64,000 nt of DNA from NCBI RefSeq assembly GCF_003666015.1, contig NZ_QPLT01000010.1:62001-126000 (forward strand), given 5' to 3'. The notes beneath the pieces were generated by a model. That model ran no database searches. It saw only the letters and a list, made by a program, of their open reading frames with translations, and was not told the DNA's origin. Of this stretch, positions 42,762 through 49,595 are shown in pieces (within the stretch, counting starts at the first letter, position 1; each line of letters opens with the position of its first letter). The translations under genes were made by a program, and so were the position numbers. This DNA is from Halorubrum sp. Atlit-26R (GTDB lineage Archaea; Halobacteriota; Halobacteria; Halobacteriales; Haloferacaceae).

Positions 42762-42906
42762 TTGTCGGCGGGAGGGTCCGGAGCGCGATAAACCCGCCCC
42801 TCGCGCCGCGAGACGCCGACGCCGGACGGGTCGAGCGGTGCCGAAATGTTCCCGGAGATCGAGAGCCATCCGGGGGTTTGTATGTCTTCGGCCCCTACCG
42901 TAGATG

Positions 42907-43431
42907 ATGTCTGATAACCTGTCCAGACGGCGGTATCTCGCCGGAACCGGCGCCGCGCTGACCATCGGAACGCTCGCCGGCTGTTCCGGCGGCGGCGACG
43001 GCGGCGACGGCGGCGACGGATCCGACGGGGGGGACGGCGGCGACGGCGGGAACGTCATCGAAGACGTCCCGAGCGAGATCGACGACTACCTCTCGGAGGC
43101 CCGCATGTACGACGGCACCATGGCGGATCTCACGGGTCAAGACGAGGTGACCATCGACGTCGGCGCCGGCGACGTGGGGTTCGCCTTCTCGCCCGCCGCG
43201 GTCCGGATCGACTCGAGCACGACCGTCGTCTGGGAGTGGACCGGGGCCGGTGGGGGGCACAACGTGGCCTCGGTCGAGGGGTCGGAGTCCGATTTCGACA
43301 ACGGAGAGACCGTCGCCGAGGAGGGGTACACCTTCGAGCAGTCGTTCGACAACACGGGCATCCAGCTGTACCAGTGTACGCCTCACAGGGCGAACGGGAT
43401 GCTCGGCGCGATCGAAGTCGTCGAAGCCTGA
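42907..43431 (+). CDS. Halocyanin (second copy)
   Basis: 174-aa blue copper lipoprotein. Twin-arginine signal (SRRRYLAGTGAALTIGTLAGC) with lipobox cysteine, a Gly/Asp-rich tether, an inserted helix (IEDVPSEIDDYLSEARMYDG) and a plastocyanin-like domain. Ligands: His in GGGHNVASVEG; Cys, His, Met in YQCTPHRANGMLG. ATG at 42907 is 27 nt from the box around 42877-42883; ATG at 42904 is equally in frame. It differs from the halocyanin at 24.6 kb by the inserted helix. A T-run at 43469-43473 after the stop may be a terminator. Confidence 0.92.
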   Translation: MSDNLSRRRYLAGTGAALTIGTLAGCSGGGDGGDGGDGSDGGDGGDGGNVIEDVPSEIDDYLSEARMYDGTMADLTGQDEVTIDVGAGDVGFAFSPAAVRIDSSTTVVWEWTGAGGGHNVASVEGSESDFDNGETVAEEGYTFEQSFDNTGIQLYQCTPHRANGMLGAIEVVEA

Positions 43432-43491
43432 GGGGGGTTCTCGGCGGGCCGTTCGGACGCGAAATCGCTTTTTGTGGCGACGAGACGGAGC

Positions 43492-44010
43492 TCACGAGAG
43501 GAACGACCAGCGGACGTCGACGATCCGGTCGCGCTCGCTGGTGACCGTCGGCCTCGCGAGGTGGTCGTTGGCGTTGGCGCCGACCTCGGCGAGGTGCGAC
43601 AGGGCCGCTTCGAGCGTCCGGTCGGAGCGTTTCACGGCGGAGTCGCGCTCGTAGGGCGCGTCGATCGGGTTCGCCCGCGAGTTCGCGATCGAGATCGCGT
43701 CGGTGAGCTCGCCGCCGATCGCGTGCGGCGGCTGGTGGAAGTGCCAGTCGCCGACGGTGAGGAACAGCCACACGTCGCCGTTGATGGCGTGGTACTCGCC
43801 GGTGACCCGCTCGGCGTCGTACGCGACCATCCGCGAGAGGACCGCGGTCTTGAGCCGGTAGAGGGCGTCCTTCCGCGCCGAGCGCACGTTGCTCTCGGTG
43901 ACGTCGCCGCGCTCGTAGGCCGCGGTGGCCTCGTCGGCGAACTGCTTCGCGACCTTGTTGACGACGTACAGCGATTCGAGCAGGTCGTCCGTCGGTTCGA
44001 GCGGAGTCAC
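43492..44010 (-). CDS. Conserved haloarchaeal hypothetical protein, 172 aa
   Basis: Helical N-terminus (LLESLYVVNKVAKQFADEAT; NVRSARKDALYRLKTAVLSR) followed by a more beta-like region (YHAINGDVWLFLTVGDWHFH). GTG at 44010 is used because no ATG is available before the first helix. No signal peptide, membrane helix or catalytic motif was recognised. It is convergent with the second halocyanin gene. Confidence 0.68.
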   Translation of the reverse strand: MTPLEPTDDLLESLYVVNKVAKQFADEATAAYERGDVTESNVRSARKDALYRLKTAVLSRMVAYDAERVTGEYHAINGDVWLFLTVGDWHFHQPPHAIGGELTDAISIANSRANPIDAPYERDSAVKRSDRTLEAALSHLAEVGANANDHLARPTVTSERDRIVDVRWSFLS

Positions 44011-44212
44011 GTGGGGTACCGATCGCGGACTGCGACCGGCCGCAGTTCCGGCCGTCGCGCGGATAGGCGTTTCGGGATCCGAAACGTCGGCGCGGCTCCG
44101 TACGGCGCCGACACCCGGCCCGCTCGATGCCGGCGTGCGGTCCGATCGGCGTCGACACCGGGCACCCCCGGATGGTTAATTCTTTAAGCGCACGGACGAA
44201 GAGGAGTGTAAG

Positions 44213-44488
44213 ATGGCGCACGACTCCGTGAAACTGTACTCGGCGATCTACGTCGCCCTCCTCGTCGCGGCGACGTTGAACTTCGCGCTCTTCGAGACGT
44301 CGTTCATCGAGTTCACGTACACACAGGCGATCGTCGGGACGCTGGTGATCGCGACGGTCAAGACGCTGCTCATCGTCGCGTACTTCCAGCACCTCCGGTG
44401 GGAGAACCGCTCGCTCACCTACCTGATGGGGCTCGCGCTCGCGCTCACGATGCTCCTGATGGCGGCCGCGACGTACTCCATCTCGTAG
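44213..44488 (+). CDS. Cytochrome c oxidase subunit IV-like protein
   Basis: 91-aa protein with three hydrophobic helices (YSAIYVALLVAATLNFALFE; YTQAIVGTLVIATVKTLLIV; LTYLMGLALALTMLLMAAAT). The layout and AYFQHLRWENR loop match the prokaryotic subunit IV (CoxD/CtaF) family that stabilises haem-copper oxidases. It lies about 5 kb from coxB-coxAC and probably belongs to that enzyme. The ATG at 44213 is 27 nt after TTTAAG (44183-44188). A T-rich tract (44553-44565) after the gene is a likely terminator. Confidence 0.85.
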   Translation: MAHDSVKLYSAIYVALLVAATLNFALFETSFIEFTYTQAIVGTLVIATVKTLLIVAYFQHLRWENRSLTYLMGLALALTMLLMAAATYSIS

Positions 44489-44552
44489 TCGAACCCGCCG
44501 TTCCGCGCTTGCGGCGCGTCGTTTCGTTCTGTTCCGTTCCGTTTCGCGTCGA

Positions 44553-44565
44553 TTTCTTTTATTTG
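44553..44565 (+). terminator. T-rich tract after the oxidase subunit IV-like gene
   Basis: TTTCTTTTATTTG about 65 bases after the stop codon. Archaeal transcription ends at U-rich runs without needing a hairpin, and such runs are rare in this GC-rich window, so this is a plausible terminator for the small oxidase-subunit gene. Confidence 0.45.
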
Positions 44566-44653
44566 TCCCGTCGAAATCCGAAGACAGCGAGGCGAACTAG
44601 CGAGGTCCCGGTCAGCGAGAGTGGATCACGAGTCGCTCAGTAGAGCGGTAGCG

Positions 44654-45115
44654 GCGAGCGATAGCGGGAGTACGTGTAGTACGTTGTGGGTGAAGGGATT
44701 TATAAGTAGACTAGCGGTATTGCTGTCGGCTATTTATAAGAGACTGAAGCTACTGCGGGGAGTGCCTTCAAAGCCCCAGCCGTCGAGGCGGGCGGACGCT
44801 CGCTGCGCTCCTCGTCACTCGCTTCGCTCGTTCCTGCGGTGCTTACTTCGCCTCCGCCCGCCTCGACGGCTGCCCCTTTGATTCCCACCCGTCCCGCACA
44901 GCACCCGCACCTCACACCTCCCCAACCTCGCGGTTCGCGCTCTCCGAGCGCTCACCGCGTCCAGCGAGGGACCGAAGGTCCCTCTGGCAGCCGGCGCGTA
45001 GCGCCGGCGACCTCGCGGGCTGGCTCGCGGCCTCCGCTTCGCTCCGGCCGCTCGCAGGCGCGCCACCGCACTCCTTTATAAGCGATCGTCGCCCTCACTC
45101 ACAGGTATTTAAATA
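44654..45115 (-). repeat. Structured GC-rich repeat element, copy B
   Basis: Reading the minus strand: TATTTAAATA (45106-45115), TTATAAA (45075-45081), GCGGTGGCGCGCCTGCGA, inner hairpin GCGGCC/GGCCGC (45027-45032 with 45046-45051), G-rich block GAGGTTGGGGAGGTGTGAGG, GGGTGGGAATCAAAGGGG, then a perfect 20-bp stem TCCGCCCGCCTCGACGGCTG (44853-44872 as written on plus) with CAGCCGTCGAGGCGGGCGGA (44777-44796 on plus). Loop blocks AAGCACCGCAG and GAGGAGCGCAGCGAGC are kept. Two copy-specific hairpins are inserted: GAGGGACC/GGTCCCTC (44966-44984) and GCCGGCGC/GCGCCGGC (44990-45008). Two TTATAA sites and CCCGCTATCGCTCGC end it. Confidence 0.8.
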
Positions 45116-45329
45116 CTACATCGCAGCTACGATCTGCGATGCTCACTCCCGCTACAGATCAAGAAGCGACTTCCATCGACCGGCTCCGCCTGAAGAAGCG
45201 GATTTCAGCAGATCCACTCTGTCGCGTTCCGACGATCAGTCGGCACTCGATTCGGTCGCGTTTCGCCGGCGGCGGGGTTCGATCCGCCGCCGTTAAAACC
45301 GCTTCACCCCGACGACTTCGGACTGCGCG

Positions 45330-46817
45330 TTAGAACGGGTACTCGCGCGGCTCGTGCTGGATCGAGATCCACTTCGTCTCGGTGATCTCGTCGAGGAAGG
45401 CGTCGCTGTTGTAATGCCCGACGCCGGACGCGCCGATCCCGCTGAACGGGACGTGCGCCTCGTCGTTGATCGGCTGGTCGTTGATGTGGACGTTGCCCGT
45501 CTCCATGCGGTCGGCGATCTCCTTCGCCGTGCCGAGGTCGCCGGAGTGGACCGCGCCGGAGAGCCCGTACTCCGTGTCGTTGGCGATTTCGACCGCCTCG
45601 TCGACGTCCGAGAACGGGATGACGGGCGCGATCGGGCCGAAGTGCTCGTTCGCCGCCGCGGGCATGTCGTTGGTGACGCCGGAGAGGACGGTCGGCGCGA
45701 CGACGAGGGAGTCGTCGACGCCGTCGACGTCGACCGTGTCGCCGCCGGTTTCCAGCGTCGCGCCCGCGTCGACCGTCTCGTCGACGTAGCCGAGCATCTC
45801 GTCGCGCTGGGACTCGTCGATGATCGGGCCGACGACGGTCTCCGGGTCGTGGACGCCGCCGGTCGGCAGCGACTCGGCGCGCTCGACGAGGCCGGCGACG
45901 TACTCGTCGTACACGTCCTCGTGGACGACGTGGCGGTTGATCGAGATGCACACCTGCCCCTGGTGGACGAAGGAGCCGAACGCGGCGGCGTCGAGCGCGC
46001 GGTCGAGGTCGGCGTCCGCGGTGACGACATGCGCGTTGTTCCCGCCCAGCTCCATCGCCGGGACGGCCAGGTTCTCGCCGGCGAGGCCCGCGACGCGCTT
46101 GCCGACCTCCGTCGAGCCCGTGAAGGCGACGACGTCGCTCTCGGGGTGGCTCGCGACGCGGTCGCCGATCTCCGAGCCGCGGCCGGTGACGACGTTCAGG
46201 ACGCCCTCGGGGAGGTCGGTCTCCTCGAACAGCTTCGCGAACAGCAGCCCGCCGGTGATCGGCGAGTTCGTCGAGGGCTTGAGCACCACCGAGTTCCCGG
46301 CCGCGATCGCGGGCGCGACGGCGCGCATCGAGAGGTTCAGCGGGAAGTTCCACGGCGAGATAACCGTGACGACGCCCTTCGGCCCGACCTGAAGCTGGTT
46401 CTCCTTGCCGGGGATGTTGGAGGCGGCGTGTTCGCCCTTCATCCGGCGCGGGAGCGTCGCGGCCTCGCTCGCGTGGTCGGACGCGATCTGGATCGACGTC
46501 TCGCCCATGATGGCGGAGCCGCCGACCTCGTACTCCAGCAGCTCGACGATCTCGTCGGCGTGCGCGTCGAGCGCCTCGTGGAACCCCTCGATCACCGCCT
46601 GCCTCCGGGCGGGCGGCTGCTCGCCCCACGACTCCTGCGCCTCGGCCGCGGCCTCGTAGGCGGCGTCCACGTCGGCCTCGGTCCCCGAGGCCACCTCGGT
46701 CACCGCCTCGCGCGTCGAGGGGTCCTCGACGGCGATGGTCTCGCCGCTCTCGCTCGCGCGCCACTCGCCGTCGACGTAGAACTCGTCCCACGCCGCGTCG
46801 ATCGATAGGTCACTCAT
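45330..46817 (-). CDS. Aldehyde dehydrogenase (benzaldehyde/vanillin-type)
   Basis: 495-aa ALDH. Visible: SPWNFPLNLSMRAVAPAIAA, NAD-site VAFTGSTEVGKRVAGLAGEN, catalytic Glu in MELGGNNAHVV, catalytic Cys in HQGQVCISINRHVVH and the C-terminal ISIQHEPREYPF, a tail I associate with benzaldehyde/vanillin-type enzymes. Substrate is not certain. The promoter carries a TACC-N4-GGTA dyad and two AAACGGT repeats over the expected transcription start. It differs clearly from the P5C-dehydrogenase-like ALDH at 31-32.6 kb. Confidence 0.9.
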   Translation of the reverse strand: MSDLSIDAAWDEFYVDGEWRASESGETIAVEDPSTREAVTEVASGTEADVDAAYEAAAEAQESWGEQPPARRQAVIEGFHEALDAHADEIVELLEYEVGGSAIMGETSIQIASDHASEAATLPRRMKGEHAASNIPGKENQLQVGPKGVVTVISPWNFPLNLSMRAVAPAIAAGNSVVLKPSTNSPITGGLLFAKLFEETDLPEGVLNVVTGRGSEIGDRVASHPESDVVAFTGSTEVGKRVAGLAGENLAVPAMELGGNNAHVVTADADLDRALDAAAFGSFVHQGQVCISINRHVVHEDVYDEYVAGLVERAESLPTGGVHDPETVVGPIIDESQRDEMLGYVDETVDAGATLETGGDTVDVDGVDDSLVVAPTVLSGVTNDMPAAANEHFGPIAPVIPFSDVDEAVEIANDTEYGLSGAVHSGDLGTAKEIADRMETGNVHINDQPINDEAHVPFSGIGASGVGHYNSDAFLDEITETKWISIQHEPREYPF

Positions 46818-46824
46818 TGCGTTT

Positions 46825-46844
46825 TACCAAACGGTAGAAACGGT
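46825..46844 (-). promoter_or_regulatory. Dyad and direct repeats at the ALDH promoter
   Basis: On the plus strand TACCAAACGGTA (46825-46836) forms a TACC-N4-GGTA inverted repeat, overlapped by two direct AAACGGT copies (46829-46835 and 46838-46844). They sit between the start codon and the TATA-like CTTTTCACC (about 46841-46849), so a bound protein would block transcription initiation. Confidence 0.35.
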
Positions 46845-46970
46845 GAAAAGGGGAGAGGTACCGGAGACCGCCGCCGGATCGGCGCAGAGTCGACACCGGC
46901 GTCGACCGAGCGATCCGCGAGGAGCGAAATCGCGACCGAGTTTTTTGTACTCGGGACGAAACCAACAGGT

Positions 46971-47720
46971 ATGGACCTACGCGAAGCAACCGCCGCCGAC
47001 GTCGACGCGGTCCGGTCGGTCGCCCGCGAGTCGCTCGTGGCGTCGTACGGACACGCGGTCGAGGAGGAACTGTTGGACGAGGCCGTCGAGGAGTGGTACG
47101 ACGCCGGCGACCTCGGCGACGACGTCGAGGACGACGACGCGGTGTTCCCGGTCGCCGTCGTGGACGGGGTCGTCGTCGGGTTCGCGGAGAGCTACGTCGT
47201 CGGGCGCCGCGAGCGCGTCGGCGAGATCGACTGGCTCCACGTCCACCCGGACCACAGGGGGTCCGGGATCGGCTCCGCGCTCCTCGAACGGGTCGAGTCC
47301 GCGCTGCGCTCCGCCGACGTCGACCGCATCGAGGCGCGCGTCCTCGCCGACAACGAGGCTGGCACGGCGTTCTACGAGCGAGAGGGATACGAACTCGCCG
47401 GCGAGCGCGACGTCGACATCGGCGGGGAGACGTTCGCGGAGCGGGAGTTCCGGAAACAGGTCGGCCGGCTGAGGGGCATCTCCGAGGCGACCTACCAGAC
47501 CGAGGACGGCGAGACGGTCCACGTCGCGTTCGACGAGAGCGACCGCGGCTCGCGGGCCCCGTTCTACGTCGCGTACGTCGACCCGGACCACGAGCGCCGG
47601 TACGGCTACCTCTGTGGCAACTGCGAGGGGACGGACGTCGCGATCGACACGATGGACCGGATGGAGTGTCGCGACTGCGGGAACCGCCGGAAGCCGGCGC
47701 GGTGGGACGCGGCGTACTGA
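46971..47720 (+). CDS. GNAT acetyltransferase fused to a zinc-ribbon-like DUF5816 domain
   Basis: 249-aa two-domain protein. Residues 1-155 are a GNAT domain; the acetyl-CoA loop is HPDHRGSGIGSALLERVESA and NEAGTAFYEREGYELAGERD is the conserved end. Residues 165-249 contain YLCGNCEGTDVAIDTMDRME and CRDCGNRRKP, a four-cysteine zinc-binding site (CxxC...CxxC) that I recall as DUF5816. The target may be a protein or RNA-associated amine recognised by the zinc domain. The ATG lies 27 nt after a T-rich box (46941-46949). Confidence 0.85.
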   Translation: MDLREATAADVDAVRSVARESLVASYGHAVEEELLDEAVEEWYDAGDLGDDVEDDDAVFPVAVVDGVVVGFAESYVVGRRERVGEIDWLHVHPDHRGSGIGSALLERVESALRSADVDRIEARVLADNEAGTAFYEREGYELAGERDVDIGGETFAEREFRKQVGRLRGISEATYQTEDGETVHVAFDESDRGSRAPFYVAYVDPDHERRYGYLCGNCEGTDVAIDTMDRMECRDCGNRRKPARWDAAY

Positions 47721-47783
47721 CCCGGCTCGGCCCCGTCGTCACCGCGGCTCTCCTCCTCGCAGTCGTCGCTGCGGTCTCCGCTC

Positions 47784-48776
47784 TCAGAGGGTCTCCTTCA
47801 CGCCGATGACGCGCTCCTCGGCCTCGCGGCCGGGGTCCCACTCGCTCCCGTCGCGGTCCGACTCGCGGTGTTCCTCGACGGTCCGTTCCATCGCCTCGTC
47901 GACCGGCGTCGACTCCCAGCCGAGGTCGGCGAGCGCGCAGGTGTCGAGCAGGTGCGGGTACTCCCGGTAGAGGGTGAAGTCGTCGGGTTCGAGCCCGCCG
48001 GCCGCGAGCGCGTCGGCGCTCGCCGTGACGAGTTCGCAGTCGACGCCCGCGACGTCGGCGATCGTCTCCAGCGTCTCCCGCAGCGTGAGCGCGCGCCGGT
48101 CGCCGACGTTGTACGCCGCGCCCGGCTCGCCGCGCTCGGCGACGACCCGGAGCGCGCTCGCGACGTCCTCGACGTACGCCCGGTGCCAGAGGTTCTGTCC
48201 GTCGCCCGGGACGACCACGCGGTCGTGCGTGAGCACGCGGTCGATCCAGTAGTCGAGCCGCTCCGTGTAGTCGTGCGGGCCGTAGACGATACACGGGCGG
48301 ACGGCCATCGCGGCGACGCCCTCCTCGGCGGCCGCGAACACCGCGCGGTCGCCCTCGGCCTTCCGGTTGCCGTACGTCTCGTGGTCGTCGTCGACCGCCT
48401 GCGCGTCGGTACACGGCTCCAGCGGCGTCTCGCCCTCCCGCTTGGGGATCTCCTCGACGGCGTAGCTGGACCCCGACGAGATGTACACGTAGCCGTCGAC
48501 GTCGGCGAAGATATCGGTCGCGGTCTCCACGTCGGCCGGGTGGTAGGCGACGCAGTCGATCACGATGTCGGGCTCCACCGACAGCTTCGCGGCGCGCAGC
48601 GCGGTCTCGTCTTTCCGATCGCCCTCGACGTGGGTGACGCGGTCGTCGTCCGCGAAGGGGTTCTCGTGGTTCCCGCGGTTGAATATCGCGACCTCGTAGT
48701 CGTGCGCCAGCAGTTCCTCGACGGTGTGTCGGCCGATGAATCGCGTCCCGCCCACGACGAGCGCCGTGTCTGTCAT
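47784..48776 (-). CDS. NAD-dependent epimerase/dehydratase (extended SDR)
   Basis: 330-aa Rossmann enzyme. The N-terminal VVGGTRFIGRHTVEELLAHD carries the nucleotide-binding glycines; the YxxxK pair is in HETYGNRKAEGD; WHRAYVEDVASALRVVAERG and YNVGDRRALTLRETLETIAD are family blocks. Substrates are usually sugar nucleotides or RNA-processing-like scaffolds (plant CSP41/IEP relatives are similar), so the exact role is open. CTTTTCACC (about 48800-48808) is at leaderless distance. Confidence 0.85.
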   Translation of the reverse strand: MTDTALVVGGTRFIGRHTVEELLAHDYEVAIFNRGNHENPFADDDRVTHVEGDRKDETALRAAKLSVEPDIVIDCVAYHPADVETATDIFADVDGYVYISSGSSYAVEEIPKREGETPLEPCTDAQAVDDDHETYGNRKAEGDRAVFAAAEEGVAAMAVRPCIVYGPHDYTERLDYWIDRVLTHDRVVVPGDGQNLWHRAYVEDVASALRVVAERGEPGAAYNVGDRRALTLRETLETIADVAGVDCELVTASADALAAGGLEPDDFTLYREYPHLLDTCALADLGWESTPVDEAMERTVEEHRESDRDGSEWDPGREAEERVIGVKETL

Positions 48777-48859
48777 ACTCGCGATCGGACGAGCGAGGTG
48801 AAAAGCGTGGCCGAACCGGAACGCGACGGGCCGGCTCAGTCGCCCCCGGGCGTCGCCGC

Positions 48860-49003
48860 TCAGTCGTCGTTGTCGCGCGGACCGTCGCCGCGCCAGCGCC
48901 GGTACAGGAGGTACGCGACCCCGAGCCCGATCCCCCAGGTCCCGACGCCGAACACCGCGAACGCGGCCCCGTAGAGGAACTCGCCGAGCGGAACGCCGAA
49001 CAT
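48860..49003 (-). CDS. Small single-pass membrane protein, 47 aa
   Basis: 47 residues beginning MFGVPLGEFLYGAAFAVFGV with one strongly hydrophobic helix up to GLGVAYLLYRRWRGDG and a charged tail DGPRDNDD. GTTTATGTG (about 49025-49032) lies 26-27 nt upstream of the ATG on the minus strand, so a real, expressed gene is likely. Function unknown; divergent from the DUF7575-like membrane protein gene. Confidence 0.65.
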   Translation of the reverse strand: MFGVPLGEFLYGAAFAVFGVGTWGIGLGVAYLLYRRWRGDGPRDNDD

Positions 49004-49024
49004 ACCCGAGTTCGGCGCGTCCGG

Positions 49025-49058
49025 CACATAAACGCTCCGAGAGATGGGTAGCTTATCG
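49025..49058. promoter_or_regulatory. Divergent TATA boxes for two small membrane protein genes
   Basis: GTTTATGTG on the minus strand (49025-49032) and GCTTATCGG on the plus strand (about 49051-49059) are each 26-28 nt from the start codons at 49003 and 49083. Both genes therefore look leaderless and share a compact bidirectional promoter. Confidence 0.55.
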
Positions 49059-49082
49059 GGGCGGGAACTCCTACGGCCGCCC

Positions 49083-49556
49083 ATGGCTGAACGCACTCGC
49101 CGGCGGCCCTGGCTCGCCGCCCTGCTCGCGCTCGTCGTCTCCGGACTCGGTCACGCCTACCTCCGCCGATGGGCCCGGGCGCTCGGCTGGTACGTGGCGG
49201 TCACCGCGGCGGTGTTCGTGTTCGTTCCCGAGTCGGCGATCTCGGGCGCGTTCGCCGGAGACCCCCCGACGGTCCGAGAGGTCGCCCCCGCCGCCGCGGT
49301 CGTCGGCGCCAGCGTGATCGACGCGTACGTCGTCGCGCTCCGGAACAACCGGGCGTACGAGCGGGAGCGAGAGACGGCCCGCGCGACCGGCCGCACGGAG
49401 TCGGCCGACCACGGGACGGCAGAGGAATCGAACGCGCCGTCCGCGGGGACGACGGACGACGACGGGACCGTGCGCTGTCCGGAGTGCGGCAAGGAGACGG
49501 ACCCGGCGTTCGACTTCTGTCAGTGGTGTGCGGAGCCGATCGGGGAAAGCGAGTGA
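49083..49556 (+). CDS. Membrane protein with C-terminal zinc ribbon (DUF7575-like)
   Basis: 157-aa protein: two or three hydrophobic segments in the first 95 residues (WLAALLALVVSGLGHAYLRR; ALGWYVAVTAAVFVFV; AAAVVGASVIDAYVVALR), a charged linker, and a C-terminal zinc ribbon VRCPECGKETDPAFDFCQWC. The CPxCG-FCxWC arrangement is a typical zinc knuckle for protein or nucleic-acid contact. The start at 49083 is fixed by the GCTTATC box. Role unknown. Confidence 0.75.
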   Translation: MAERTRRRPWLAALLALVVSGLGHAYLRRWARALGWYVAVTAAVFVFVPESAISGAFAGDPPTVREVAPAAAVVGASVIDAYVVALRNNRAYERERETARATGRTESADHGTAEESNAPSAGTTDDDGTVRCPECGKETDPAFDFCQWCAEPIGESE

Positions 49557-49595
49557 GGCGACGGAGCCGAAAAGAAAACCGAACCGCGAACCGCC

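Larger units (their letters stand above)
44489..45329. other. 841-bp non-coding gap carrying structured repeat copy B
   Basis: Lies between the convergent oxidase subunit IV-like and aldehyde dehydrogenase genes. It holds the T-rich terminator, structured repeat copy B in minus orientation (44654-45115), and about 210 bases (45116-45329) in which I see no gene, repeat or promoter. Confidence 0.75.

Noticed and set aside
45330-46817. This ALDH as the P5C dehydrogenase
   Set aside because: It is far from putA, and its C-terminal IQHEPREYPF resembles aromatic aldehyde dehydrogenases; the ALDH at 31109-32629 is the better candidate by context.
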